Positions 1 to 12,784 of a stretch of DNA of 64,000 nucleotides are shown piece after piece (position 1 is the first letter of the stretch; every line of letters begins with the position of its first letter). The notes beneath the pieces are model-generated. The model did not search any database, was not told the origin of the DNA, and saw nothing but the letters and a program-made list of their open reading frames with translations. Source of the DNA: Burkholderiales bacterium (GTDB taxonomy: Bacteria; Pseudomonadota; Gammaproteobacteria; Burkholderiales; Burkholderiaceae_C); assembly GCA_016223165.1 (NCBI GenBank), contig JACRPO010000008.1, positions 186,001-250,000 of the forward strand, given 5' to 3'. Both the position numbers and the translations under genes were made by a program.

Positions 1-3000
1 TCGTACACGCGAGCAGCCTTGCTCTCTTCGGCGGTGAGCTCGCTTCCGGATGAAGCGTTGTTTGCCGGCGTAGCCCCGGTCTCTTCGACGTGCGCGTCCC
101 ACCAAGCAACGATGTCTTCGTAGAACTCGCGGATGCTCTCCTCGTCTTCGTCGATAAGGCATCGATCATGAGCCAAGTCGATGAAGGGGCCCGCCAGCGA
201 GTACCAGTACCGGCGGGCCGTCACGGCGCGGAGCCGTAGCTTCTTGCCAGTCCGGCTCTTGCGGGTCAGCAACACGCACGCGAAATGCGCCAGAACCTGC
301 GGCCCGTCACCGTGTGCGAAGCCCGACGCCGCCGTCAGGCGGCGGATCTCGGCGATCGCCGCGCCTGTGTCGTGCAGGTCCGTCTCAAAGAGCTTGGTGA
401 TGCCGTCGAGCAGGCCAGCGCAACGCTGGGCCGTCGTCGAGTCCTTTGCTACGCGGCCGGGGTCACCGACCGGGACAACGAAGGGCTCCTCTCCGTCCTC
501 GAACTCGGGAGCATCCTCGGTCGGAGGCGGAAGTACGGGCGCCGACAAGCGCATCAGGCGGAACCAGTCGTGGTGGGGGAGCGCGGCCATGAATTGCCGA
601 CCACTCAGGTGCGCGGCTTCCGCACCCGAGTGGTGCCAGGCGTTGAACTGCTGGCGCAGCTGGCACAGGCGACGGACGGCCGCAACCATCGAGGTCGCGC
701 CGTCGGTATGTGTGCGAGCCCAGGCTGTCAGTTGCTCTGGCAGCGGCGCTTCACTGACGTCCCGGCGCTTCGCCGACAGCGCGATGCCGATCCAGCGGGC
801 GGCGCACGCGGTGAGCTCCACGCGAAGGACCGGCCGCCCGTCGACCCAAACGTCCGCGTTGGCGCGTTCGAGCCAGTATCTCTTGTCGAAGCGGATCAGG
901 CGCAGGTTCCGCCGCAGGTGCGCGAGGTCCATCAACGTTGCGGCGTGCGCGAGGCGGCACGCGAGCACCAGTTCGAAAGCGCCCAGCGCGGCCGCCAGCA
1001 TCGGCCCGGGCTTCCGCGCGCCGATGTCGAATGCGGCGGCGAGTGCATGGAAAGAGTGCAGTGCGGCGTCGACGCGCTCTTCGGCCCGCGGGAAGTCTTC
1101 TGTGAAGATGGGCGTGGGCTCCGGCACGGGTCGATAGTGGCGACGCAGGGCAAACAGCGTCCGGTTCGCATCCCAGGCGCTGCGCAGGACCTCCTCGAAT
1201 ACGTCGTAGCGTATCGTCGCGCCCGGGTGCGGCAAACCGCTCTTGCGAAAGAGCATGTCGTGCCCAATGGCCTGCCACTCCTCTGCCGTCAGCGCGGAGG
1301 GCGGCCGATCGCCGATCGCGCGGAGGATGTCTTCGCGTGCACGCAGCCTTGCCGCGTCCTGTGATCGCTCATGAGCGATGGCGCGCGCACGCGCACCGAA
1401 CACGCGCTCCGCGTACGGGTGCAGGTCCGCGTATGCGAGCGGGACGCCGGCCGGCAGTGTCGGCGCAAGACTCGGCAAGCCCAGACCGAATTCGGCCTGG
1501 AGCGCGTCCACGTGTGGCCGTGCGGCCTCGATGTCTTCGCGCGGAATTCGCATCGAGTGATCGCCATGCGGCTCGGCTCCGCGATCTCCGTGGCTGAGCA
1601 GTGCATCGACGATCTCCGGATGAACCCGACGACGCACGAGGTGCATGGCGTGGACGTGCCTGAAGATGTTCCATGGCAGTGGCCACTCCGCGCCAAAGTG
1701 CGCGCTGAGCTGGGACTCCGAAACCTCGAGCCAACCGAAGTCCGGTGCTGCTCGAAGGAAGAACAGGAGCGGCAGGGGTCGGTCGATGTCTGCTTCCTTC
1801 AGCAGAAGCTGGGTCAGGGCCGCGGCAAAACGGGGACACCTCGCTTCCAGCAGAGTGGCCAGTGCCTCCAGATGCGGGAGATAGATCGTCTGCAGCAACG
1901 CCGTGGCTACCTGACTCAACACGCAGATGCGCGCGCCTGTGGTCGGACCGGAGCGCTTGTCCTCGACATACGCGAGACGACGCGACAAGTCCAGCCAGCT
2001 GAGCGACTCGAACGGAGAGTTCACCGGTCGTGCACCCGTGCTCGCGAGCAGTGCGATCACGAGGACACATGTCAACTGGTTGTGCGCTTCGATCCAGCGG
2101 CCCGGATCGGCGGCAACATGCTCATAGCGTGAGAGCAGTTCGCCGATGGCGTGAGCCACTCGCTTCAGATCGGCATCGAGCTCGCTGCCAGCGGCATTGA
2201 GTACGGCGCCGGCGGAGTCCGCCGGGGGGTGGAAGACGGCCAGCCCCGCGAAGGGCGCCGACGCGAAGGCGTTCGCGACGGCTTCGATTCGGTACGAGCC
2301 ATACGCGCATGAGGCTGGCAGGGCCGTGCGCGCCTGGGAGCTGAGAAGTCGGGAGAAGACCGCGTCCTGCGAGTCCTCGAAGACCGTGGCGCCGAAAGCG
2401 CCACTCAAGATTGGGCCAGTCAGGCGCTTGAGAACGGGCGTGCAGGCGAGGGTGTCGGCGAACCAGTTCTCCAACGATCGTTCTGGGCAGATTTGTCTCC
2501 AGAGTGCCCCGACATCCGGTACTCCCTGAGTGGCAACCTCCAGGATGACGCTCGCGGCTTCGTTGCCCAGGTGAAGTTCGAGCTGTTCTGCCAGTCCGAG
2601 TAACCAGAAGCCGGCTGTGGGGCCGAGCGAGGCGGCGCTGATCGACCGCTCGAAGCGCGGTGGCTTGCGGCGAACGACGCCGGAGGAGGTGTCGACGGTC
2701 CAGTCGTCGCCTAGTTCGGACCCGCACGCGATCGTCTCGGCGTCGAACATGCCGCGTGAGGCGATCCAGGCGACCAGCGTCAACGCAGCACCAAGCCGGT
2801 CCACCATCGAATTCGCCACCAGGAGTTCGCCGATGCGGCCGACCAGCGCCGACCGTTCGACTGCCGTCATCCGGTGCCAGGTTGCGGGCAGGTAGAGCGC
2901 ATGCTCGATCGACTGCAGCAGGATCCTTGTTCCGTGTTTGCGGCTTTGCGCCGGCGTAGCGTTGCGGCGGTTCTCGTGTACGACGAACCGCGAACCGGGT

Positions 3001-3938
3001 GGGCTTCCTGGGGGGCCGTTGGCAACTCCCTCGGCGCCGTCCGGCGGCAGCGGAGGCGCCGGTGGTGATGCCGGCGGCGCTAGGCCAGGCTCCCGAAGGC
3101 ATAGAAGACCGCCGGGAAGTTGCCCTCTGGGGCTCTCGAGCGACTTCGGATCCCACCACGCGCCGCCGATCGCCATCCGGCGCAAAGTGGAGTAGAGCTG
3201 CCGCGCAGGCGAGGGCAGTGGCGCGTCGGCCTTGTTGCCTGGGGCGGTCCGGGCCAACTTGCACCGATGCTCGAGGTCGGCTTCGAAGTCTGCGAACTCC
3301 GAAGTCCTGGAGGCGACGGCACGGAACCACGTGATCTGATCACTTCGCTCACGGTCGCAAGCCTTTCGCACGGCGGTGCATGCTTCCGCGAGGAAGCGGT
3401 CTTGGCGCGCCCCGACTTCAAGCAAGTTGAGACCTCGCAAGAGCAGGAAGAGCCGCAGTTCCTCCAGCCAATGCGCGAGGCCGTCGTCCTGCCGGAGGAC
3501 GGCCCGTCGGGCGGCGATCATCGCGTTGAGTGGCTCGTCGGCAAGCGTTCCGCGCAGTTCGCGCGCCACGAGATGCCCTGCGTTGAAGGGTCGGATCGCG
3601 CCGATCAGATCCGGGCGAAGTCCAACGCAGGCGGCGAGCTTCAGGAGATTGGCTGCATGGCAGTTGTCAGGTGCCCACCGTTCCAGAATCGCGAGAACCT
3701 CGCGTTGAGTGACAAAAAATAGGTAAGCGCCCACAGACTTTTCTGTCGAGCGCGCATCGGCCCTGAAGCCGGCCAGAGAGAGAAGCTGCTGAAACGGCCA
3801 GGTCGCCCGGCCCGAGGCGGCGAGTCGGGCTAGAGTGGCGAGAGGTGCAGCCGGGTCGCTCCCAAGGGTCAGGCCACCGTACGCGGGGTCGGTCGAGGGG
3901 ATTTGGCGAAGATCGCTAGGCTGTAACGTCATCGACAT
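1..3938 (-). CDS. Giant tyrosine-recombinase-like protein (3' end outside window)
   Basis: An uninterrupted minus-strand frame of more than 1,312 codons runs from ATG at 3938 (alternative ATG 3932) off the left edge. The middle carries a tyrosine-recombinase-type catalytic core: the box with Arg637 (TGARP), then FRH with Arg760-His761, then LSHGD with His783. The 23-residue gap from Arg760 to His783 fits phage integrases. The first His of the usual HxxRH signature is Asn, and I see no convincing catalytic Tyr after His783, so activity is uncertain. Near the visible C-terminal end (about residues 1200-1270) is a helical segment with an integrase-like TxRRYWYSLAG stretch, which could be a second core-binding domain. 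A proline-rich linker lies near residues 285-315. Codon use is less GC-rich than the neighbours. It may belong to a large integrase family of mobile elements; the exact family is not recognised. Confidence 0.6.
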   Translation of the reverse strand, partial: MSMTLQPSDLRQIPSTDPAYGGLTLGSDPAAPLATLARLAASGRATWPFQQLLSLAGFRADARSTEKSVGAYLFFVTQREVLAILERWAPDNCHAANLLKLAACVGLRPDLIGAIRPFNAGHLVARELRGTLADEPLNAMIAARRAVLRQDDGLAHWLEELRLFLLLRGLNLLEVGARQDRFLAEACTAVRKACDRERSDQITWFRAVASRTSEFADFEADLEHRCKLARTAPGNKADAPLPSPARQLYSTLRRMAIGGAWWDPKSLESPRGQLPGGLLCLREPGLAPPASPPAPPLPPDGAEGVANGPPGSPPGSRFVVHENRRNATPAQSRKHGTRILLQSIEHALYLPATWHRMTAVERSALVGRIGELLVANSMVDRLGAALTLVAWIASRGMFDAETIACGSELGDDWTVDTSSGVVRRKPPRFERSISAASLGPTAGFWLLGLAEQLELHLGNEAASVILEVATQGVPDVGALWRQICPERSLENWFADTLACTPVLKRLTGPILSGAFGATVFEDSQDAVFSRLLSSQARTALPASCAYGSYRIEAVANAFASAPFAGLAVFHPPADSAGAVLNAAGSELDADLKRVAHAIGELLSRYEHVAADPGRWIEAHNQLTCVLVIALLASTGARPVNSPFESLSWLDLSRRLAYVEDKRSGPTTGARICVLSQVATALLQTIYLPHLEALATLLEARCPRFAAALTQLLLKEADIDRPLPLLFFLRAAPDFGWLEVSESQLSAHFGAEWPLPWNIFRHVHAMHLVRRRVHPEIVDALLSHGDRGAEPHGDHSMRIPREDIEAARPHVDALQAEFGLGLPSLAPTLPAGVPLAYADLHPYAERVFGARARAIAHERSQDAARLRAREDILRAIGDRPPSALTAEEWQAIGHDMLFRKSGLPHPGATIRYDVFEEVLRSAWDANRTLFALRRHYRPVPEPTPIFTEDFPRAEERVDAALHSFHALAAAFDIGARKPGPMLAAALGAFELVLACRLAHAATLMDLAHLRRNLRLIRFDKRYWLERANADVWVDGRPVLRVELTACAARWIGIALSAKRRDVSEAPLPEQLTAWARTHTDGATSMVAAVRRLCQLRQQFNAWHHSGAEAAHLSGRQFMAALPHHDWFRLMRLSAPVLPPPTEDAPEFEDGEEPFVVPVGDPGRVAKDSTTAQRCAGLLDGITKLFETDLHDTGAAIAEIRRLTAASGFAHGDGPQVLAHFACVLLTRKSRTGKKLRLRAVTARRYWYSLAGPFIDLAHDRCLIDEDEESIREFYEDIVAWWDAHVEETGATPANNASSGSELTAEESKAARVY

Positions 3939-4067
3939 GATGGATGAATGAGATATCCATCATAAGTCGTTGAAAATACAAGAAGAGTTGTTACACTGCT
4001 ACGCCAAACGACGATGTGGATCTCAGTACCAGTTCGGGCTCATAAGCCCGCCTGGAGCCCGCCTGAG
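3939..4067. other. AT-richer intergenic segment, possible element boundary
   Basis: No gene is seen between the recombinase-like gene and the kinase at 4370. The first 70 bases are clearly AT-richer than the window. Around 4033-4050 a stretch resembles the anticodon stem-loop of a Met/fMet tRNA (12 bases TCGGGCTCATAA), but no acceptor or T-arm can be built around it. Next to an integrase-like gene this could be an attachment-site remnant. That is a guess. Confidence 0.25.
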
Positions 4068-4090
4068 GCCCGCCCAAGGCGGGCTTTGTC
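4068..4090 (+). terminator. Rho-independent terminator-like hairpin
   Basis: The 7-bp stem GCCCGCC / GGCGGGC closes a CAA loop and is followed by TTTGT. It is preceded by direct copies of AGCCCGCCT. No plus-strand gene precedes it, so it may have terminated a gene displaced by the material on its left. Confidence 0.5.
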
Positions 4091-4369
4091 GTTCCTGGGC
4101 TGCTCGCCGCGGCCACGATGCTCCGCTTTGTCGAAAACAGGCGCGCGCTCGAACGCCGGCCCCGCCGGCCCGTCGGCCAAGTCCTTGATCCGCTCGTTCG
4201 GCAATTCCTGCGGCAAATTCTTCCGAACGTGACCGAACCAATGAGCGGCCTCGGTCAGTTCTGATCAGTTCCGGCGAGAACCGCGGGCACGCGGTTTGCC
4301 CTTTTCCCTGTTGGCCTTTGGGTTGGACGAACCGCGCCGCTGCATGGGCGCTAGGCTCGGGAGGGAAGC

Positions 4370-9337
<4,968 letters not shown>

Positions 9338-9343
9338 GCGAGG

Positions 9344-11578
9344 ATGCTCGGCGTGGAACGCGACCGCGACCTGCCGGACATGCCGGACCTGCGGGACCGG
9401 CGGGACCTGCGGGACCTGGCGGACCTGCCGGATGACCTCGGCGACGGCGAGAGGGCCAACATCCTCATCGTCGACGATCTCTCGGAGAAGCTGGTGACGC
9501 TAGGCGCCGTGCTCGAGGAGCTCGGCCAGAACCTCGTCTTCGTCCGCTCCGGCCGCGATGCGCTGCGCGAGGTGCTGCGGCGCGACTTCGCGGTCATCCT
9601 GCTGGACGTCAACATGCCCGAGATCGACGGCCTGGAGACGGCCGAGCTGATCCGCAGCCACCGCCGCTCGGCGCACACGCCGATCATCTTCATCACCGCC
9701 TTCGCCGACGAGTTGCAGACCGCGCGCGGCTACTCGCTGGGCGCGGTCGACTACATCCTGAGCCCGGTGGTGCCGCAGGTCCTGCGCAGCAAGGTCTCGG
9801 TGTTCGTCGCGCTGCACGCCATGCGCGCGCAGGTGAAGCGGCGCGCCGAAGACCGCGCCGCGCGGCTGGCGGCCGAAGCGGCGCAGGTCGTCGCCGAGCG
9901 CAACGACCGGCGCTCGGCGTTCCTCTCGGGCGCCAGCCGCCTGCTCAGCCGTTCGCTCGACGCCGAGGTCGGCATGCGGCAACTGGCCGAACTGGTGCTG
10001 CAGGCGGGGTGCGCGCAGGCGACCGTCGCACTGGCCGACGAGAACGAAAACCTGGAACGCGTCTGCCGCGCCTCGGCGGCGGGCGACGGCGGCGCCGAGT
10101 CGGTGAAGTGGCTGGCGGCGAGCGATCTTGCCGACGAGGAGCGCCAGGCCGTGCAACGGGCGATGCAGCAGCGCTGCACCGTGAACGCGCCGGGCTGGTC
10201 CGCCGTGCCGATGCTGCTGAACCAGCGCCTGCACGGTGTCCTGCTGGCCAGCGTGCAGGCGAGTGCCCCGCCGCAGGCCCAGCCCGACGCCTCGCTCATC
10301 GAGGAGCTGGTGGCGCGCGCGGCGACCGCCCTGGACAACGCGTGGCTCTACCGCAGCCTGCAACTCCAGATCGAGGAGCGGGCCGGCGTCGAGCGGGAGT
10401 TGCAGGCGGCGAACCGGCGCAAGGACCACTTCCTCGCCATGCTGTCGCACGAGTTGCGCAACCCGCTGGCCGCGGCATGCTCGGCGCTGCAGGTGCTCGA
10501 TGCGCTCGTGCCCGAGGACCCGCGGCTGACGCGCGCCACGGCGATCATGGGGCGGCAGCTGCAGCAGATGACGCTCCTGATGGACGAGCTGCTCGACGTG
10601 TCGCGCATCAGCCGCAACAAGATCGTGCTGGCCCGCCGGCGCGTCGACCTGAACCTGATCATCGCCAACAGCCTGGAGAGCCTGCAGCCGATGCTGCGGG
10701 CGCGGCGCCAGACGGTGCGGATGCGGCTGCCGCCCGAGCCGGTGTGGATGAACGGCGACCCGGCGCGCCTGACGCAGATCATGTCGAACCTCATCCACAA
10801 CGCCTCCAAGTACAGCGCGTCGGGCCAGGCGATCGAGGTTCACTGCAGCGTCGACGAGGTGGGTGCCCTGATCCGCGTGCGCGACCAGGGCATCGGCATC
10901 GACGCCGCCGTGCTGCCGCGGATCTTCGAGATGTTCGAGCAGGGAGCCACCGGCATCGACCGCGCGCAGGGCGGCCTGGGCGTCGGCCTGACCCTGGCGC
11001 TGCGGCTGGCGCAATTGCACGGCGGCCACATCGAGGCCAGCAGCGAGGGCGTGGGCTGCGGCGCCGAGTTCCGGGTGCGGTTGCCATGCGTCTGGCTGGC
11101 GCACAGCGAGGCCGGCTCCCCGGCCCCGGTGGCGACGGGCGAGGCGGCGCCAGCGGGCACCCGGCTGCGCCTGCTGGTCGTGGACGACAACCGCGACGCG
11201 GCCGAGAGCCTGGCCGAGCTGCTTCGCGTGGCCGGCCACGAGGTGCACGTGGCGCTCGACGGGCAGGCGGGGCTCGTGGCCGCCCGGCGCCTGCGGCCCG
11301 ACGCCATGCTGATCGACATCGGGCTGCCGCTCATCGACGGCTACGAGCTCGCGCGAGGGCTGCGCGGCCAGCCGCAGACGCAGCAGCTCGCGCTGGTCGC
11401 GCTCACCGGATACGGCCAGCGCGAGGACCGCGAGGCCGCGCTCAGGGCCGGCTTCGACGAGCACTTCGTCAAGCCCGCGGATGTCGGCGCGTTGCTGCGC
11501 TCGGTCGAGGAGATCAGGGCCGGGAGGGCGTCCGTGTCGACCGCGGCGCGACAGAGTCGGGGCCGGCATGGCCGATGA
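9344..11578 (+). CDS. Receiver-GAF-kinase-receiver hybrid histidine kinase
   Basis: The 744-residue cytosolic protein has an Asp/Arg-rich repetitive N-terminal tail (residues 5-35, several DLxD units). A receiver follows with Asp88, then a GAF-like region (about 190-340), HisKA with His369 in LSHELRNP, an HATPase domain, and a C-terminal receiver with Asp658. Such proteins pass phosphate between kinase and receivers in relay systems. It starts 6 bp after the poly-HAMP kinase and overlaps the next gene by 11 bp, so the three probably form one relay. The start is uncertain because the repetitive leader offers a second in-frame ATG and no clear ribosome site. Confidence 0.9.
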   Translation: MLGVERDRDLPDMPDLRDRRDLRDLADLPDDLGDGERANILIVDDLSEKLVTLGAVLEELGQNLVFVRSGRDALREVLRRDFAVILLDVNMPEIDGLETAELIRSHRRSAHTPIIFITAFADELQTARGYSLGAVDYILSPVVPQVLRSKVSVFVALHAMRAQVKRRAEDRAARLAAEAAQVVAERNDRRSAFLSGASRLLSRSLDAEVGMRQLAELVLQAGCAQATVALADENENLERVCRASAAGDGGAESVKWLAASDLADEERQAVQRAMQQRCTVNAPGWSAVPMLLNQRLHGVLLASVQASAPPQAQPDASLIEELVARAATALDNAWLYRSLQLQIEERAGVERELQAANRRKDHFLAMLSHELRNPLAAACSALQVLDALVPEDPRLTRATAIMGRQLQQMTLLMDELLDVSRISRNKIVLARRRVDLNLIIANSLESLQPMLRARRQTVRMRLPPEPVWMNGDPARLTQIMSNLIHNASKYSASGQAIEVHCSVDEVGALIRVRDQGIGIDAAVLPRIFEMFEQGATGIDRAQGGLGVGLTLALRLAQLHGGHIEASSEGVGCGAEFRVRLPCVWLAHSEAGSPAPVATGEAAPAGTRLRLLVVDDNRDAAESLAELLRVAGHEVHVALDGQAGLVAARRLRPDAMLIDIGLPLIDGYELARGLRGQPQTQQLALVALTGYGQREDREAALRAGFDEHFVKPADVGALLRSVEEIRAGRASVSTAARQSRGRHGR

Positions 11579-12035
11579 CGTGCTGCGCATCGTCGTGGTC
11601 GACGACGTGCCCGACGTCGCCGAGAGCCTGGCCGACTTCCTGCGGCTCGACGGCCACAACGTCTGCACGGCCTACGATGGACAGGAAGCGCTGCAGGTGA
11701 TCGAGGCCTGCCACGCCGACTTCGTCATGCTCGACCTGGGCATGCCCGGCATGAGCGGTCGCGAACTGGCCCGGCAGCTGCGCGAGCGCCACGGCAATGA
11801 ACTCGTGCTGGTCGCCTTCACCGGCGACGCCGATGTCGACGTCGCGTTCTCGTCGCAGGTCGCGTACGTGGACCACTGCCTGCGCAAGCCGCTGCAGGTG
11901 GACGACCTGGCCAAGATATTGCCGCGGCCGCTGTCGGCAGGGGCGCGCAAGCGCGTGACGGGCATTGCCGGGCGCAGCCCGGGTCCGGATGGTGGGCCGC
12001 CCGATTCCGGCTGGGCGGACACGATGTCGCAGTGA
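11568..12035 (+). CDS. Single-domain response regulator
   Basis: A 155-residue receiver with acidic residues in VVVDDVPD and the phosphoacceptor Asp56 in MLDLGMPG. A short disordered tail follows and there is no output domain. I chose the ATG at 11568, overlapping the upstream kinase stop by 11 bp, because an upstream in-frame ATG would add only low-complexity Arg-rich sequence. It is likely the terminal or shuttle receiver of the relay made by the two hybrid kinases. The gene ends 32 bp from the convergent USP-like gene. Confidence 0.88.
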   Translation: MADDVLRIVVVDDVPDVAESLADFLRLDGHNVCTAYDGQEALQVIEACHADFVMLDLGMPGMSGRELARQLRERHGNELVLVAFTGDADVDVAFSSQVAYVDHCLRKPLQVDDLAKILPRPLSAGARKRVTGIAGRSPGPDGGPPDSGWADTMSQ

Positions 12036-12067
12036 GCGACGGGCCCCGACCCCCGCCTAGCCGTCGC

Positions 12068-12784
12068 CTAGCCGATCAGGAGGATCGGGCAAGCGAGCCG
12101 CGCGAGGCGTGCCCAACGCTGCGGCGTGGCGAGCGCGCCCGGCATCACGAGCACGCCGGGCGATGGCGGCCGCTGCAGCAGCCGATCGAGGGCCGCCGCG
12201 TCGGCGACGGGCACTTCGCGCACGCGCCAATTGGCGGGCATTTCGGCGGCCATGCTCGCCGCCAGTTGCGCGCCGCGCAGCGCGGCAGCGCTGCCGTCGT
12301 TCAGCACGGCGAGCACGCAGACCGAGGCGGCGGCCGGCCGGGCGGGGCGCGCGCGCCAGGCCGTCGCACCGAGGAAGAGCAGGTCGGTCTCGTCGAAGAG
12401 GGCGCGCGCCACCGCGCCGATCTCGCCGCGCACGGTGCGCATCGACCAGGCAAGCGCGTGCCGCGTGGCGATGGCCGCGCCCATCGCCTGCAGCCGCGTC
12501 GCCTGCGCGCGCCAGCCGCGCTCCACGTCCAGCGGCGCGAATGGTGCCCAGGGCGCGCCGGCGTGGGCCAGCACCTGCGTCTGCGGCAGGGCGGCCGCCT
12601 GCAGCGCGAGCGTGCTCTGCACGTGCACGACGGTGAGCCCGCGGCCGAGTGCGCGCGCCAGCGCCGCCGAGCATTCGATGAGCAGGGCGCCCGCGGCGCT
12701 GTCTTCCAGCACGGCGAGCACCGGACCGGCGGCGCTCTCAGGGCTGGCGGCGGCGTGATTCTTCGGCCGCGTGGCCGTCGTCAC
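12068..12784 (-). CDS. Universal-stress-protein-like protein
   Basis: The 238-residue protein has a USP fold pattern: an N-terminal VLAVLEDS strand, a helix, then LTVVHVQS. A second weaker half begins near residue 150 and ends in CPILLIG. The ATP-binding GxxGxxxxxxxxS motif is not clear, so it may not bind nucleotide. The GTG start at 12784 overlaps the stop of the Lon-like gene as GTGA, which implies translational coupling. The family assignment rests on the N-terminal half. Confidence 0.6.
   Translation of the reverse strand: MTTATRPKNHAAASPESAAGPVLAVLEDSAAGALLIECSAALARALGRGLTVVHVQSTLALQAAALPQTQVLAHAGAPWAPFAPLDVERGWRAQATRLQAMGAAIATRHALAWSMRTVRGEIGAVARALFDETDLLFLGATAWRARPARPAAASVCVLAVLNDGSAAALRGAQLAASMAAEMPANWRVREVPVADAAALDRLLQRPPSPGVLVMPGALATPQRWARLARLACPILLIG

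Noticed and set aside
9500..11668. A 722-codon minus-strand frame opposite the second kinase
   Set aside because: Shadow frame; the plus frame has receiver, kinase and ATPase motifs.
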